In this document: in pieces, positions 36,501-44,200 of the stretch
Position numbering within the stretch: the first letter of the stretch is position 1
Layout of the letters: each line of letters starts with the position of its first letter
Source: Apteryx mantelli
Lineage: Eukaryota; Chordata; Aves; Apterygiformes; Apterygidae
NCBI RefSeq assembly: GCF_036417845.1
Contig: NC_090020.1
Span: forward strand, 44,314,425 to 44,378,424
Reading direction: 5' to 3'
Length of the DNA stretch: 64,000 nucleotides
Notes under the pieces: model-generated
The model's database searches: none
The model's input: the letters and a program-made list of their open reading frames with translations, nothing else
Told to the model about the DNA's origin: nothing
Translations under genes and position numbers: made by a program

Positions 36501-37716
36501 AATAAACATGGATTTTCTCTTCAGCAAATCAGAGTGGGACAAGAGAAAGAAACATCATAATATCTGCATATGAACCCTTCTTGCCTGCACTTCTCAACAG
36601 ACGCACTGTTTTGGAGGTGCTATTCTACATGCCATTTTACTCTGTCAAGTTCTCAGATGCTATGTAAAAACCTTGGGCATACAGTACTGCAGTTAAAGCA
36701 GAACTGAACTTGGTGAGGAGCCTTTTCTTAAATGAACGCATGAAAACCCCAAGAGAGTAAAAGGGCAAGCCATCCCAAACTAAGCATGCCACAAGTTTCT
36801 TTAGCTAGACCTAAAACAAAGCTAGAAAGCGCCTTATTTTGTCTTTCCTTTTAGCCTTTTCTCCCTAGTAAATCCCTTGTAAAAATGCAGGATACACGAG
36901 AAATACAGGTAATTTTACAGCTAATAATGAAATTCCATACATTTACAGCTAGTAATGAAATTTCATACATTTACTCTAAACTAAATCAGATTCCAACTTA
37001 CCCTTTACTTTTAGAAATCAGACCAAGAGACTGACTGAGACGGTGAATAAAAGCTCTTTCAGTACTAGTCAAAGAAGAAGGAAACTCCATTTCTAGAAAC
37101 GTGATAAAAAGAACAATATGACAACACAGTGTGTAATATTAACACCATCACCTAGATGTTATGAGCTTTTCAGTCCCCAAACCTAATATGCTTATATTTC
37201 CCTGAAAAGGGAGACAAATCCCATACGTGCAAAAATTCTCCGGTTAGCCGCAGAAGCAATGGCAGCGGTATGTCCTCACACCCGCAAAGCGGGAAGGTCT
37301 ATGCAGGCACGGCGTTATTCTGACAAAAAGGAGCTGAAAAAAGGCTTCCATTCGGGGCTTAAACGCCTGTCATCTCCACCCCCCGGCCCTCGCCCTCCGC
37401 ACCCGGAGGCAGGTACCGCGCGCGCGGGGCCGCCGCACCTGCGGGGCGGCGCGGAGCGGGGCGGCGCCCCCCCCAACGGCCCGCCCTGCCCCCCCCAACG
37501 GCCGGGCCGCCGCGGCCGCCGCGCACCTTTCTGCTCGCCGTAGCGGAACCGCTCCAGGGCGATGTTCACCGCGATCTTCACCTCCTCGTCGATGCGGATA
37601 TCCTTCAGCCCCCTGGCGCGGCCGCGGCCCGCGGCGGAGGCGGCCGCGGCGGGGGTGGCGGAGCCACCACCCCCCGCGCCGGGCTGCCGCGGGGAGACGC
37701 TGCTGGGCCGCGACAT
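6517..37716 (-). CDS. YTHDC2: YTHDC2, complete coding region in 29 exons
   Basis: YTHDC2 is an m6A-binding, ATP-dependent 3'-5' RNA helicase that works with MEIOC and XRN1 to drive the mitosis-to-meiosis switch in germ cells (established for the family). Exons were placed by splice sites and phase. Their lengths sum to 4,296 nt, 1,431 residues plus TGA, against about 1,430 in human. Approximate domains in order: R3H (38-106); helicase core with motif I GETGSGKT (217-224), TQPRR (247-251), motif II DEVH (317-320), SAA (349-351); ankyrin insertion (~500-565); second helicase lobe with STNIAETS (688-695) and QRKGRAGR (736-743); HA2/OB region; Ser/Pro-rich linker; YTH (~1289-1419) with cage tryptophans W1311 and W1361, matching human W1310 and W1360. 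All catalytic motifs are intact and no frameshift is needed. Introns 15 and 21 are GC-AG. The start codon has G at -3 and gives the family N-terminus [12 protein letters not shown]. Confidence 0.97.
6598..8404 (-). other. YTHDC2 intron 28
   Basis: AT-rich with GT-AG ends. It contains a C-rich/A-rich junction near 8,033-8,055 and a short CTAT-rich stretch near 7,820. No exon or mobile element recognised. Confidence 0.85.
8405..8587 (-). CDS. YTHDC2: YTHDC2 exon 28, YTH domain second half (residues 1345-1405)
   Basis: [20 protein letters not shown] carries W1361, the second cage tryptophan; then [20 protein letters not shown] and [13 protein letters not shown]. Acceptor CTCCAG|GGT; donor GGCCAG|GTAATG. 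Confidence 0.98.
8588..10526 (-). other. YTHDC2 intron 27
   Basis: AT-rich apart from a GC-rich hairpin at 9,219-9,253. No other feature recognised. Confidence 0.85.
9219..9253. repeat. GC-rich inverted repeat in intron 27
   Basis: Arms GGACACCCCTCC and GGGGGGTGTCC face each other around a TGCAGGGGGAAG core, forming a 35-bp imperfect hairpin in AT-rich sequence. The core is shared with the hairpin at 24,072-24,115. Confidence 0.8.
10527..10730 (-). CDS. YTHDC2: YTHDC2 exon 27, YTH domain first half (residues 1277-1344)
   Basis: [20 protein letters not shown] opens the YTH domain. W1311 in KGIW corresponds to the first tryptophan of the m6A cage. Ends [14 protein letters not shown]. Acceptor TTCCAG|GGT; donor TTTCAG|GTGAGT. 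Confidence 0.98.
10731..11807 (-). other. YTHDC2 intron 26
   Basis: AT-rich intron with GT-AG ends; nothing else seen. Confidence 0.85.
11808..11985 (-). CDS. YTHDC2: YTHDC2 exon 26, Ser/Pro linker (residues 1217-1276)
   Basis: [20 protein letters not shown] and the Ser/Pro run [20 protein letters not shown], a probably disordered linker before the YTH domain. Acceptor CTCTTAG|G; donor GGAAAG|GTAGAG. Confidence 0.97.
12454..12746 (-). CDS. YTHDC2: YTHDC2 exon 25 (residues 1120-1217)
   Basis: [20 protein letters not shown], then [20 protein letters not shown] and a Ser-rich segment. The largest coding exon (293 nt). Acceptor ATTACAG|ACT; donor GAAAA|GTAAGC, phase 2. Confidence 0.97.
12747..13613 (-). 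other. YTHDC2 intron 24 with G-rich tract
   Basis: Holds a G-rich tract at 12,885-12,925 on the plus strand, with several runs of three or more G. In the pre-mRNA this is a C-rich pyrimidine block starting about 140 nt upstream of the exon 25 acceptor. Confidence 0.8.
13614..13723 (-). CDS. YTHDC2: YTHDC2 exon 24 (residues 1083-1119)
   Basis: [20 protein letters not shown], an acidic stretch, then [17 protein letters not shown]. Acceptor ATCTAG|TG; donor CCTGAA|GTAAGT. Reading past the donor gives a false tail. Confidence 0.97.
13724..16603 (-). other. YTHDC2 intron 23, longest intron
   Basis: At 2,880 nt, the longest intron. AT-rich with an A/G-rich run near 15,938-15,970. No exon or transposon recognised. 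Confidence 0.85.
16604..16799 (-). CDS. YTHDC2: YTHDC2 exon 23 (residues 1018-1083)
   Basis: [40 protein letters not shown] and a [20 protein letters not shown] segment. Acceptor TGCACAG|ATT; donor CGAG|GTATAT. Confidence 0.97.
17264..17469 (-). CDS. YTHDC2: YTHDC2 exon 22 (residues 949-1017)
   Basis: [40 protein letters not shown] and [20 protein letters not shown], the OB-fold region after HA2. Acceptor TTGTTCAG|GT; donor AAAAAG|GTAAAA. Confidence 0.97.
17470..17980 (-). other. YTHDC2 intron 21: GC-AG, 511 nt
   Basis: Starts GCAAGT after CAG, ends TTGTTCAG. The frame requires the GC donor. Confidence 0.95.
17981..18107 (-). CDS. YTHDC2: YTHDC2 exon 21 with GC donor (residues 907-949)
   Basis: [20 protein letters not shown] then [20 protein letters not shown]. 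The exon ends GCTTCAG and the intron starts GCAAGT, the classic AG|GCAAGT form. Only this junction restores G949 with exon 22; the GT 4 nt further on would shift the frame. Confidence 0.96.
18610..18882 (-). CDS. YTHDC2: YTHDC2 exon 20, HA2 region (residues 816-906)
   Basis: [40 protein letters not shown] and [16 protein letters not shown], the helicase-associated HA2 domain. Acceptor AAATCAG|ACA; donor TTCCAG|GTATTG. 91 codons, phase 0. Confidence 0.98.
19208..19327 (-). CDS. YTHDC2: YTHDC2 exon 19 (residues 776-815)
   Basis: [20 protein letters not shown] then [20 protein letters not shown], start of the winged-helix/HA2 region. Acceptor CTTACAG|GAA; donor AAG|GTCAGC. Confidence 0.97.
19445..19550 (-). 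CDS. YTHDC2: YTHDC2 exon 18 (residues 740-775)
   Basis: [20 protein letters not shown], with the arginine finger of motif VI, then [12 protein letters not shown]. Acceptor TTTCAAG|G; donor CTTCAG|GTACAC. Confidence 0.97.
19551..20974 (-). other. YTHDC2 intron 17
   Basis: AT-rich; only A-runs noted near 19,626-19,639 and 20,667-20,675. Confidence 0.85.
20975..21057 (-). CDS. YTHDC2: YTHDC2 exon 17, motif VI first part (residues 713-740)
   Basis: [20 protein letters not shown] then SAIQRKG, the first half of motif VI QRKGRAGR (736-743). Acceptor GTTATAG|AAG; donor GGCAG|GTAATA. Confidence 0.97.
21980..22060 (-). CDS. YTHDC2: YTHDC2 exon 16, helicase motif V (residues 686-712)
   Basis: [20 protein letters not shown] then [15 protein letters not shown] (688-695) is motif V. 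Acceptor AATTACAG|ATT; donor AAAGAG|GTATGG. Exactly 27 codons, phase 0 at both ends. Confidence 0.97.
22061..22147 (-). other. YTHDC2 intron 15: GC-AG, 87 nt
   Basis: Starts GCAAGT and ends with an A/T-rich acceptor AATTACAG. One of two introns in this gene lacking a GT donor. Confidence 0.93.
22148..22235 (-). CDS. YTHDC2: YTHDC2 exon 15 with GC donor (residues 656-685)
   Basis: [20 protein letters not shown] then SPPSGIRKI. Acceptor CATTAG|A. The exon ends AAAATA and the intron starts GCAAGT: a GC donor is required, because the nearby GT would add 4 nt and break the frame into [10 protein letters not shown]. Confidence 0.95.
22321..22417 (-). CDS. YTHDC2: YTHDC2 exon 14 (residues 624-656)
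   Basis: [20 protein letters not shown], start of the helicase C-terminal lobe. The acceptor is a run of 14 C followed by TTAG (run at 22,422-22,435 on the plus strand). Donor CACAG|GTAAAA. Confidence 0.97.
22422..22435. repeat. G14 run (C14 in YTHDC2 pre-mRNA) at the exon 14 acceptor
   Basis: Fourteen G on the plus strand. On the coding strand it is a C14 tract ending directly before TTAG, so it forms the core of the acceptor pyrimidine tract. Confidence 0.95.
22615..22793 (-). CDS. YTHDC2: YTHDC2 exon 13 (residues 564-624)
   Basis: [40 protein letters not shown] and [18 protein letters not shown], returning from the ankyrin insertion to the second helicase lobe. Acceptor ATTTTAG|T; donor GCTG|GTAAGT. 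Confidence 0.97.
22794..23733 (-). other. YTHDC2 intron 12
   Basis: AT-rich intron with GT-AG ends; nothing else recognised. Confidence 0.85.
23734..23799 (-). CDS. YTHDC2: YTHDC2 exon 12, ankyrin repeat (residues 542-564)
   Basis: A 66-nt exon encoding [20 protein letters not shown], the second ankyrin helix pair. Acceptor CTTTCAG|G; donor TACAG|GTAAGC, phase 2. The smallest coding exon of the gene. Confidence 0.97.
24072..24115. repeat. GC-rich inverted repeat in intron 11
   Basis: Arms TTCTCCCCCCACGCCC and GGGCGGGGGGAGAA pair with a 2-nt bulge, around a perfect inner palindrome CCCCCTGCAGGGGG. The core TGCAGGGGGAA is shared with the intron 27 hairpin. Confidence 0.85.
24114..24133. repeat. 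Perfect 8-bp inverted repeat next to the GC-rich hairpin
   Basis: AAGGAATT and AATTCCTT separated by TGCC; overlaps the last two bases of the preceding hairpin. Confidence 0.85.
24918..25044 (-). CDS. YTHDC2: YTHDC2 exon 11, ankyrin repeat (residues 500-542)
   Basis: First ankyrin repeat: [20 protein letters not shown], then [20 protein letters not shown]. Acceptor TTATCAG|TT; donor GGCTG|GTAAAA with an A/T-rich downstream run. Confidence 0.96.
25424..25559 (-). CDS. YTHDC2: YTHDC2 exon 10 (residues 455-500)
   Basis: [20 protein letters not shown] and [20 protein letters not shown], leading into the ankyrin insertion. Acceptor CTTTAG|ACT; donor AGTG|GTATGT. Confidence 0.97.
25877..26025 (-). 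CDS. YTHDC2: YTHDC2 exon 9 (residues 405-454)
   Basis: [20 protein letters not shown], then an acidic segment [17 protein letters not shown]. Acceptor TTCTAG|AA; donor CTG|GTAAGC, phase 0. Part of the insertion between motifs III and IV. Confidence 0.97.
27127..27234 (-). CDS. YTHDC2: YTHDC2 exon 8 (residues 369-405)
   Basis: [20 protein letters not shown] then [16 protein letters not shown]. Acceptor TTTTCAG|TA. The donor GCGAG|GTTGGT departs from consensus at +3 and +4 but is the only site that keeps the frame into exon 9. Confidence 0.95.
28384..28540 (-). CDS. YTHDC2: YTHDC2 exon 7, DEVH box (residues 317-369)
   Basis: Opens with DEVH (317-320), the Mg-ATP-hydrolysing motif II; DEVH rather than DEAH is normal for YTHDC2. 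SAA (349-351) is motif III. The acceptor has a T15 tract preceded by a CT repeat; donor CACA|GTAAGT. Confidence 0.97.
29707..29809 (-). CDS. YTHDC2: YTHDC2 exon 6 (residues 282-316)
   Basis: [20 protein letters not shown] and [14 protein letters not shown], the strand leading into motif II. Acceptor TTTAATAG|G; donor GTG|GTAAGG, phase 0. Confidence 0.97.
29810..31353 (-). other. YTHDC2 intron 5
   Basis: AT-rich, with pyrimidine-rich sequence around 30,240-30,720 and an A/G-rich stretch at 30,990-31,040 on the plus strand. Nothing recognised. Confidence 0.8.
31354..31520 (-). CDS. YTHDC2: YTHDC2 exon 5 (residues 227-282)
   Basis: [20 protein letters not shown] followed by motif Ia TQPRR (247-251), then [13 protein letters not shown]. 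Acceptor TTTATAG|ATT; donor AGCAG|GTAGTA, phase 2. Confidence 0.97.
31817..31871. repeat. 11-bp minisatellite, 5 copies, in intron 4
   Basis: Five perfect head-to-tail copies of ACTCCTTAAAT lie in the 596-nt intron between exons 4 and 5. Confidence 0.97.
32117..32316 (-). CDS. YTHDC2: YTHDC2 exon 4, Walker A motif (residues 160-226)
   Basis: Encodes [20 protein letters not shown], the [15 protein letters not shown] lead-in and helicase motif [11 protein letters not shown] (217-226), the ATP phosphate-binding loop. Acceptor TTCTCAG|AA; donor CAA|GTATGT, phase 0. Confidence 0.98.
32317..34140 (-). other. YTHDC2 intron 3
   Basis: AT-rich, with T/G-rich low-complexity sequence near 34,048-34,095 close to the donor. 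Nothing else recognised. Confidence 0.85.
34141..34337 (-). CDS. YTHDC2: YTHDC2 exon 3 (residues 94-160)
   Basis: Begins at CTCTCAG|G ([14 protein letters not shown], end of R3H) and continues through [20 protein letters not shown]. Donor GCTG|GTATGT, phase 1. Confidence 0.97.
34338..37001 (-). other. YTHDC2 intron 2
   Basis: 2,664 nt, AT-rich. A short direct repeat (TTACAGCTA, TAATGAAATT and CATACATTTAC in series) occurs twice at 36,913-36,973. No exon or transposon recognised. Confidence 0.8.
37002..37092 (-). CDS. YTHDC2: YTHDC2 exon 2 (residues 64-94)
   Basis: Acceptor TTTCTAG|AA restores E64; then [19 protein letters not shown]3H domain. Donor AAAGG|GTAAG, phase 2. Confidence 0.96.
37527..37716 (-). 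CDS. YTHDC2: YTHDC2 exon 1 (coding part, residues 1-63 plus 1 nt)
   Basis: Encodes the start [12 protein letters not shown], a Gly/Ala-rich stretch, then the R3H lead-in [20 protein letters not shown]. The donor is AAAG|GTGCGC. It lies inside the CpG island. The long open frames on the opposite strand here are GC-composition shadows. Confidence 0.96.
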
Positions 37717-38034
37717 GGCTGGGCGGCCCGAGGGGACGCGGCAGGCCGCGCTGGGGCGGCGCTCGCGCCCACCTGTGCGCACCGGGGCGGCGGGTGCCGG
37801 CGGTGCGGGGCCCACCAGGAAGCGACGGGGGAGGGGGGAGGTGCCGCCTGAGGGAGGGGGCGGGACCGGGCAGTGTCGTGACGCACGCGCGTGCGTAGGG
37901 CGGCGCGGGCGAGCGGAGCCGTCCCGGCGCCTGAGGACCCTCCCTCCCGCTCCCGCCCCAGGGTACCGCTGGGCGGAGGCCCCGCCCCCAAGGGGGCTCT
38001 GGGAGCGGGGCGAGGCCGAGGCCATGGCTCCCCC

Positions 38035-38066
38035 CGTTAGAGCGCGCGTCCGTTAGAGCGCGCGTC
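38035..38066. repeat. Perfect 16-bp tandem duplication in the CpG island
   Basis: CGTTAGAGCGCGCGTC occurs twice in direct succession. Confidence 0.97.
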
Positions 38067-38113
38067 CGGCTGGCTGCTCCCTCGCGTTCCCCCCCTCAGG
38101 TCCCGCAGCCGCA

Positions 38114-38177
38114 GGCGGGCAGGCGGGCGGGCGGGCGCCGTGCCCTCCGGGCAGAGGGACGGGACGGGACGGGACGG
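38114..38177 (+). repeat. G-quadruplex-type repeats: GGGC runs and (GGGAC)4
   Basis: Four GGG runs spaced by 1-4 nt at 38,115-38,137, then four GGGAC units at 38,156-38,175. Both fit the G3N1-7 quadruplex rule on the plus strand. Confidence 0.85.
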
Positions 38178-38299
38178 CGGCAGGAGCCGGGCGTGATTCC
38201 CGGAGGTGATCCGGGAGCAGGCTGTGGCCCGGGGCAGCTGCGGTAGCTGGGCCGCGGAGTTGCCAGGAAACTTCGGATCCGCTGCAGAGCGCAGCTGCT

Positions 38300-41200
38300 G
38301 GGCGATGTGCAGGTGGGTAGTAAGCTCACCGCAGCCCTCAGCCTCTTCGTTGTGGAGTACTACTCGCTGTACATTTTGTACGAGTTGTTTAGTCACTGAG
38401 TCGTTTGGGTACTTCGCCGGTGTTCTGAGTATTCCTTAGGTCAGTAAATAACTCTTTGGGTAGAGTTATCGTCTTTTCTGCCATTTCTTTCGACTTTATG
38501 CCGAGGATGTGGAAAAAATAAAGTCTTAGACCTGGCACAGGATCAACAAGTGAAGCTTGCCTCTTTGGAATGAATCATCATTCAGTCTTCGACCACACTT
38601 TGAAATTTTGAGCGTACTTTGACCAAGAGCAAACTGATCCTCAGGTGTGAACTTCAGTGGAGAACTGAGTGGATGGCAAACACTCACTGTCTGATGTGGC
38701 TGCCTGAAAAATACCTTTTACGAGAGTTCTGCCAAAGTTGTATACAAAGCTCGCTTCAGCATAAATCTGCTCGGAGAAGTGGCATTGGAATTGAAGGTTT
38801 GCTTGGTCGTAGGGCTATTTAAATCTTCTCAGTTTTTTAGTCTGGCTTCATTCCTACACATCTTCAACAGAAGCATTTAATGCTATTTAGCTATAGATAT
38901 TTCTGTGATATTCAGTAGTGTGATGTTTAGGCACATCACATTTATTAATGAATTAAACTTTATAACATCACAAGATAAGGATTCCTTTTCCTTACTGTTG
39001 ACAGTAATAAATGAGAGATGATACTTGGTTTGAAAGAGTCACATTGGAAATCTATAATTATGAACATAGATGTGTTTCCAATTCCTGTGTCTTAACAGCA
39101 TCGTCTTGCCTTCCTACAGTATATGAATATGATCCTGCAAAATGATTCTACAGGCCCTATGGTGACCTCAGATTTGCAATCCTGTGTATACAGCAGCTCA
39201 TAGACATAATTCTTAGCTGTTATATTAAATTAATCTGTAAAGCTAAGAGCATGATGGGGCACAACTGGATCCTGCATAACAGATCTCTTAACACATACCT
39301 TGCTCCTTCCTTTGCTGTGTTGACTCTCCAAAGCTATTAAATGTGAAAAAGCAGGAAAATATTATTTTAGTAACTCAAATAAAAAGACATGATTCGAAAC
39401 ACACACAGCGAATATACACACTGAATAAGAAGGAACCATTTTTATGTAGTCCCTCTTGAAAATAAAGCTGCATTTTAAGGAATGTGGCCTGAATTCACAG
39501 CTAATGTAATTCCATTGGTAGCATTATACCAGGGGTTAATTTGTCTCCAGGAATTTAAGACAGGAACTCATAAAATATTAGTGAAATAAGGGGAAGCTTG
39601 ACTCACTAAACTAATAATGTTTAAATTTCACACATTGTAAAGATGCATGGAGTGCTGGCACATTAAGCATGATTTAAACTATCAGTTTGCTATCGATTTT
39701 TCACTATAAATATGCCTAAAAAACCCTCAAACAGCCAGTAAGTCATGCTCCCCAAACTGATGATATAAATTGGAGGAGTCAGCATTTATGTAACAAAATC
39801 TCCTGAACACAGAGTGGTTCCATGCTACAGTGAAGCAGAAGGAGGGTTTTCTCAACGAGTAGTTATCCCTATATTGCATGCTACAACAAGTGCCTAGTCC
39901 TGCTAACTGGTTGATTACAATCTGTACGGAGTGCACAAAAAAGAGTGAAAACAGAAGTTTGCTGTAATGTAAGCCTGTGTGTTAGGGGGCGGTTGTGCAA
40001 ACTGGCCTCCTGATTTTGAACACCTGTGAATATACTTCCAAAAAGTCACTAAGGGTGATTCTGGACCACCTCTGTGGCTGCCCTCCAGCCCAGACCTGCC
40101 TACATGCAGGCAGCCGGCCTGGGAAGGACAAGCAGCAAGCAGCACACTCTGCAGCACGTGGGATCCAAATGTGCCATATTATCGTGCCATAGAACATGCC
40201 CCCACAACCTGTCTGCCAGGCCAGAAGAGAGAAGCAGAAGACTGTGCATCATGCTTGCTGGTCTTTGAGAGGTGCTTTGTCACAGCCGCCTAAGTTTTCT
40301 GCTCTGTGAGGAGCGGCACAATCTTCCCTTTAGTAATGGACACATGGATCTGTGTGGTTAGGCTAACCAAAATATGGGACTTAACAGTCCTGTTTCTTTG
40401 TTGAAGTTAGAGATTGACTTGTTTTGTTTGTTATGATTAACCCTAGTAAAGCATTATGAGGTTTCAAAGTTTGTTTCAAATTTAAGTCTGTTATATGTGT
40501 TTTCCATTCAGGAGACAGTATGAAGAGAGGAGCAGATTAAACAACTCGTGAAAAATGAAACGGTAAGCAGCAAAACAAATAAGCAGACCATGACTAACAA
40601 GTCAAAGGTTTTACTGAGAAAAATTCTAATGAATATATATGTCTGGTACATGTTGTTTGTGTATGTGTAAATTGTGTATATATGTATACTACATGTCTAA
40701 TCCCACCCAGCACGACCATGCCAGCACAAGGGCCCAGTTCTCTGCAGATGCTGCCATTGTTTTCACCACCACAGTTTATTATCTTTCTGTAGTCAAGAAA
40801 AGGTTGTAAGTGCAGTTCTGACAGCATATACTCTTTTCCCTATAGGAATGCTCTGTCATTTTAACATACTGGTTTCTCAGAATTACTTGCTGAGTAATGT
40901 GGTCTAACACTTAGGTCCAGCTTCTCATTAGTTGTCTTCTCTCAGGCATTTGCTAGAGAAAGGTCTATGTCTCTGAACAAAGGAAATGCTATACTGCATT
41001 TACTCATAACTTCATGCAGTTTGGTATTCTGTTTCCAGCTGAGGTCAGTATTAGATGTGGATTTGTAACAGGAAGATATAACAGACCATTCTGAACAATA
41101 TATATACAAAACAGCTTTTGTCTTCGTTTCTAAGTTCTTAAACATTGTGGTTTATATATAGTCCTTAAATATTTTATACTAATAAAATTTACTAACTGCA

Positions 41201-44200
41201 GGTTTTCTTATTATAATTAATAAACCATAAGACTTTTTAAAACCTTATTTCATGGTTGGCCTCAGAAATACCTTCTGGCTGAGGAGTTCCACAGAGCAAA
41301 TATTACTGGAATAAGAATTATTTCCTTCTATCACCATAGGTCCGAATGCCCGTATATATATTTATGAAGATTGGTAAGAGGCAGCAGAGTTTTATGCTAA
41401 ACATATCTGCATGTTCAAATACAATTAAGTGTTCTTATTTTGCCCTCCTCAGAGGCACTTTTATTATGTAACAGTTTTTGCTGGTTTGTTTTTACTTTGC
41501 ATAATATTCTCCTTCTCCTGAATACTGTAAAACTCCACAAAAGATGCCACTATAGCAAGAAAAAGAACTTTAAAGGGAATCTGTGAAACAAATTTAGCCA
41601 TTATGTACTAATTGTGAATGTGTATTGTGTCAGAGTTGACTCCAGAATAGTTAATCTTTGTCATTTTTTAATGGTTTTAGTGGTTAGATCTGTAAAACTT
41701 GTTTTTTCCTTTGAAATATCATGCAAAGACCACTGATGATCTAATATTAATCTGCAAGATCAGGTTAGGCAAAGAGGAAAAGATTTCAGTTCTTCCATTA
41801 TAAAAATGGTATTTTTATTTCAGGCATCATAGTAAATTTGTAACCAAATAGTTATTGGTTTATTAAAGTCCCATTAAAATGAGTTATGTATTTGTACATA
41901 TTTAGGAGGGTATGGCTAATCTGAAATTATAATGAGAGATGTTCGTTTAAGAACTGGCATCTGGTGAAAATAGGCCTCTGGTGCTTTACTGCACAAAATT
42001 GTATGCACTGATAGTTCCCTAGGATTTTGCTGCTGCTGTGGGATATATATGGACGATTACCTCCTCCCCATTTATGTTATCACTTGTACCATGTATTGAC
42101 ACATTTGCCATAATTTTTCCTTCATTTGTCTCTTCATCTGCCCTTACTCACTTTAATTTCTATTTATTTTTAATTTATTATTTATTTTTTAGACATAAGG
42201 CAACAAGTGCATTGGTCAGTTTAATCAATAGTATATCAGTGTGTATGTAGATATATAAATGTATTTACATGTATGTTTTTGTCTGTCTGATCTCATTCCC
42301 TCCCTGAAATAATATTTGAACATCTTGACCAATTTAAACCAAATTTAAAGGGGGTGGGGTAGCAGGGTAGAAGTCTTAGATATTGAATACCTCAAAGTTT
42401 AATGAAAATAGGCAGCAGAGCAGAGGATAGAAATCCTGTTCATATTCAGCTGAATAGAAAGGTTGCAGCAATAGCTCAGTCCTTATGAGGTCATGTAGAC
42501 ATTTAAAAATACATGAAGTCAGGGAGAAATTTTAATCAAAGTTCATATCTTAGTAGACACCAGAGCATCCAACTAATCACACAGCTCTGTAGGGACAGCA
42601 TGACTCATGGAACTGATTTTTTTATTCTTTCCTACTCTTTTACAGGTTCTCTCTGCCCTCATTCACTGCCAAAACCTGTTCTCACAAAGGGTTTCAGGAC
42701 AAGGGATGTAGGAGGCTTCAGAGGCAGGGCAGTATCACCTGGTGACATCGAAATTTGCCGGCCATGAGGTAAAGAATAGGTGACAAGCTATAGTTTAAGC
42801 CTGCAGTCTTCATCCTTGAAAATTGCTCACTTGGCTACTTATATTAGAGTCCATTATGGGAAATGGAATGCCACTGAGTGATTCAACTCACCTTCTATAG
42901 GCACAGAAGGTATATGTGGGTGTCAAAATCATACTGTTGTTCTGAGCCAAGACCTGGGAACTGCAGGAGTTCTAGGGACCCTCCTTAGACACTCCCAACT
43001 CATCTCTGATTTCTGAATCATTTGGCTTTCACTTAAGTTCCATTTCACTTAGGTTCTAAGATAGGAATTCATTTTGATTTTTCTGAAAATACTCAGAAAC
43101 AACAGCCTGAATCTAGAAGGTAAAGTCAGATTTTTTCTCTTCAGTGGAGGGAACTGCCAAGAGCTGGACTTAGCATCAACCTTAGCTGGTACATCTGTAC
43201 AATACAGGGAAGCCTAATGCAAAGGTATTATCTCAGCATAGAAAGCAGTACAGTTGCACTAGCATGATGCCATGCCTGAACCAACTGAGGTCAAACTTAG
43301 TTTCAGTGTTATAGTGACAAACCTGATTCCAGAGCTAATATTCAGTTTCATTAAGTCAGTCTTTTACATTCTGAGGATGTATAAGCTAAAGAAAAGCTCA
43401 CAAAAAAGGACAGGAAACTTTCAGAGTTTCTCTGTATATCATATTTTGTAATTTTTTAGTCTGCAGCAGGATTTTCTCTCCAGTGAATATACTGAACTGT
43501 TTGTCACTGTCTCCTGTGTCAATTTATGAAGGAGATTCTCTACCCTATTCTCTACCCTACTGTGGAGAGGGAAATTGCCTAGGTTTTGTTTGTTGTATTT
43601 TTTTTTTGTTGCTTGGGAAAAAAAGTTGCAAGACTGCATCACGTAGCAGAACTGCCTATGTCTTTCTTCTATAACAAGGTATTTGTTACACGGATTCACC
43701 ATTTAAAATCTAATCATGGGTGTACATTTCTTAGATCTTAATGAGCTTTTCTTGCTCATAAATTAAGTATTCATTTGGTGCTTCTTTTTTTTTATGGTTT
43801 TCATTTCATATAATTTCCATTGTCAAATAATGTACATTTTGTCACAAAAGAGAACTCATATAACTGTTTCCTCACTGATGGGTTGCTGGTCTTCCATCCA
43901 AGATTAGTGCTTAGAAAGCAAGTTGTATATCCAGTGAGAAGTCATCATCTTTGGTTATAAATAGTCTCTGTTCCGTAATAATGATAGTTTTGTCTTTGAT
44001 TTGGCTATGCATATCCTGTATCACTCTTTAACTATGTCTAACTTTTGCATAGTAAAATTATATCTACTATACTTAAGATTTAGCTTTAAAGTATAAAGGA
44101 TTAAGCTTTAAATATAAAGGATATTTTCTACATGAGGCTTAGTTAGAGCAGAATCTGTTTCACTGTAGCTGATCCAAAATACTTCTCTGTTTAGATCTTC

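Larger units (their letters stand above)
37380..38300. promoter_or_regulatory. CpG island and promoter of YTHDC2
   Basis: Dense CpG across exon 1 and about 600 bp upstream. It includes a GC box near 37,855-37,864, an ETS-type CAGGAAG near 37,816-37,822, a TGACGCA at 37,879-37,885 and a 16-bp palindrome at 37,881-37,896. No TATA box is evident, so a CpG-type promoter with dispersed starts is likely. The transcription start is not determined. Confidence 0.85.

Noticed and set aside
37315..38056. Several long open frames on both strands over the YTHDC2 CpG island (up to 236 codons)
   Set aside because: High GC removes stop codons in all frames. Only the MSRPSS... segment (37,716-37,527) is conserved and spliced; the rest is Pro/Arg/Gly/Ala-rich noise.
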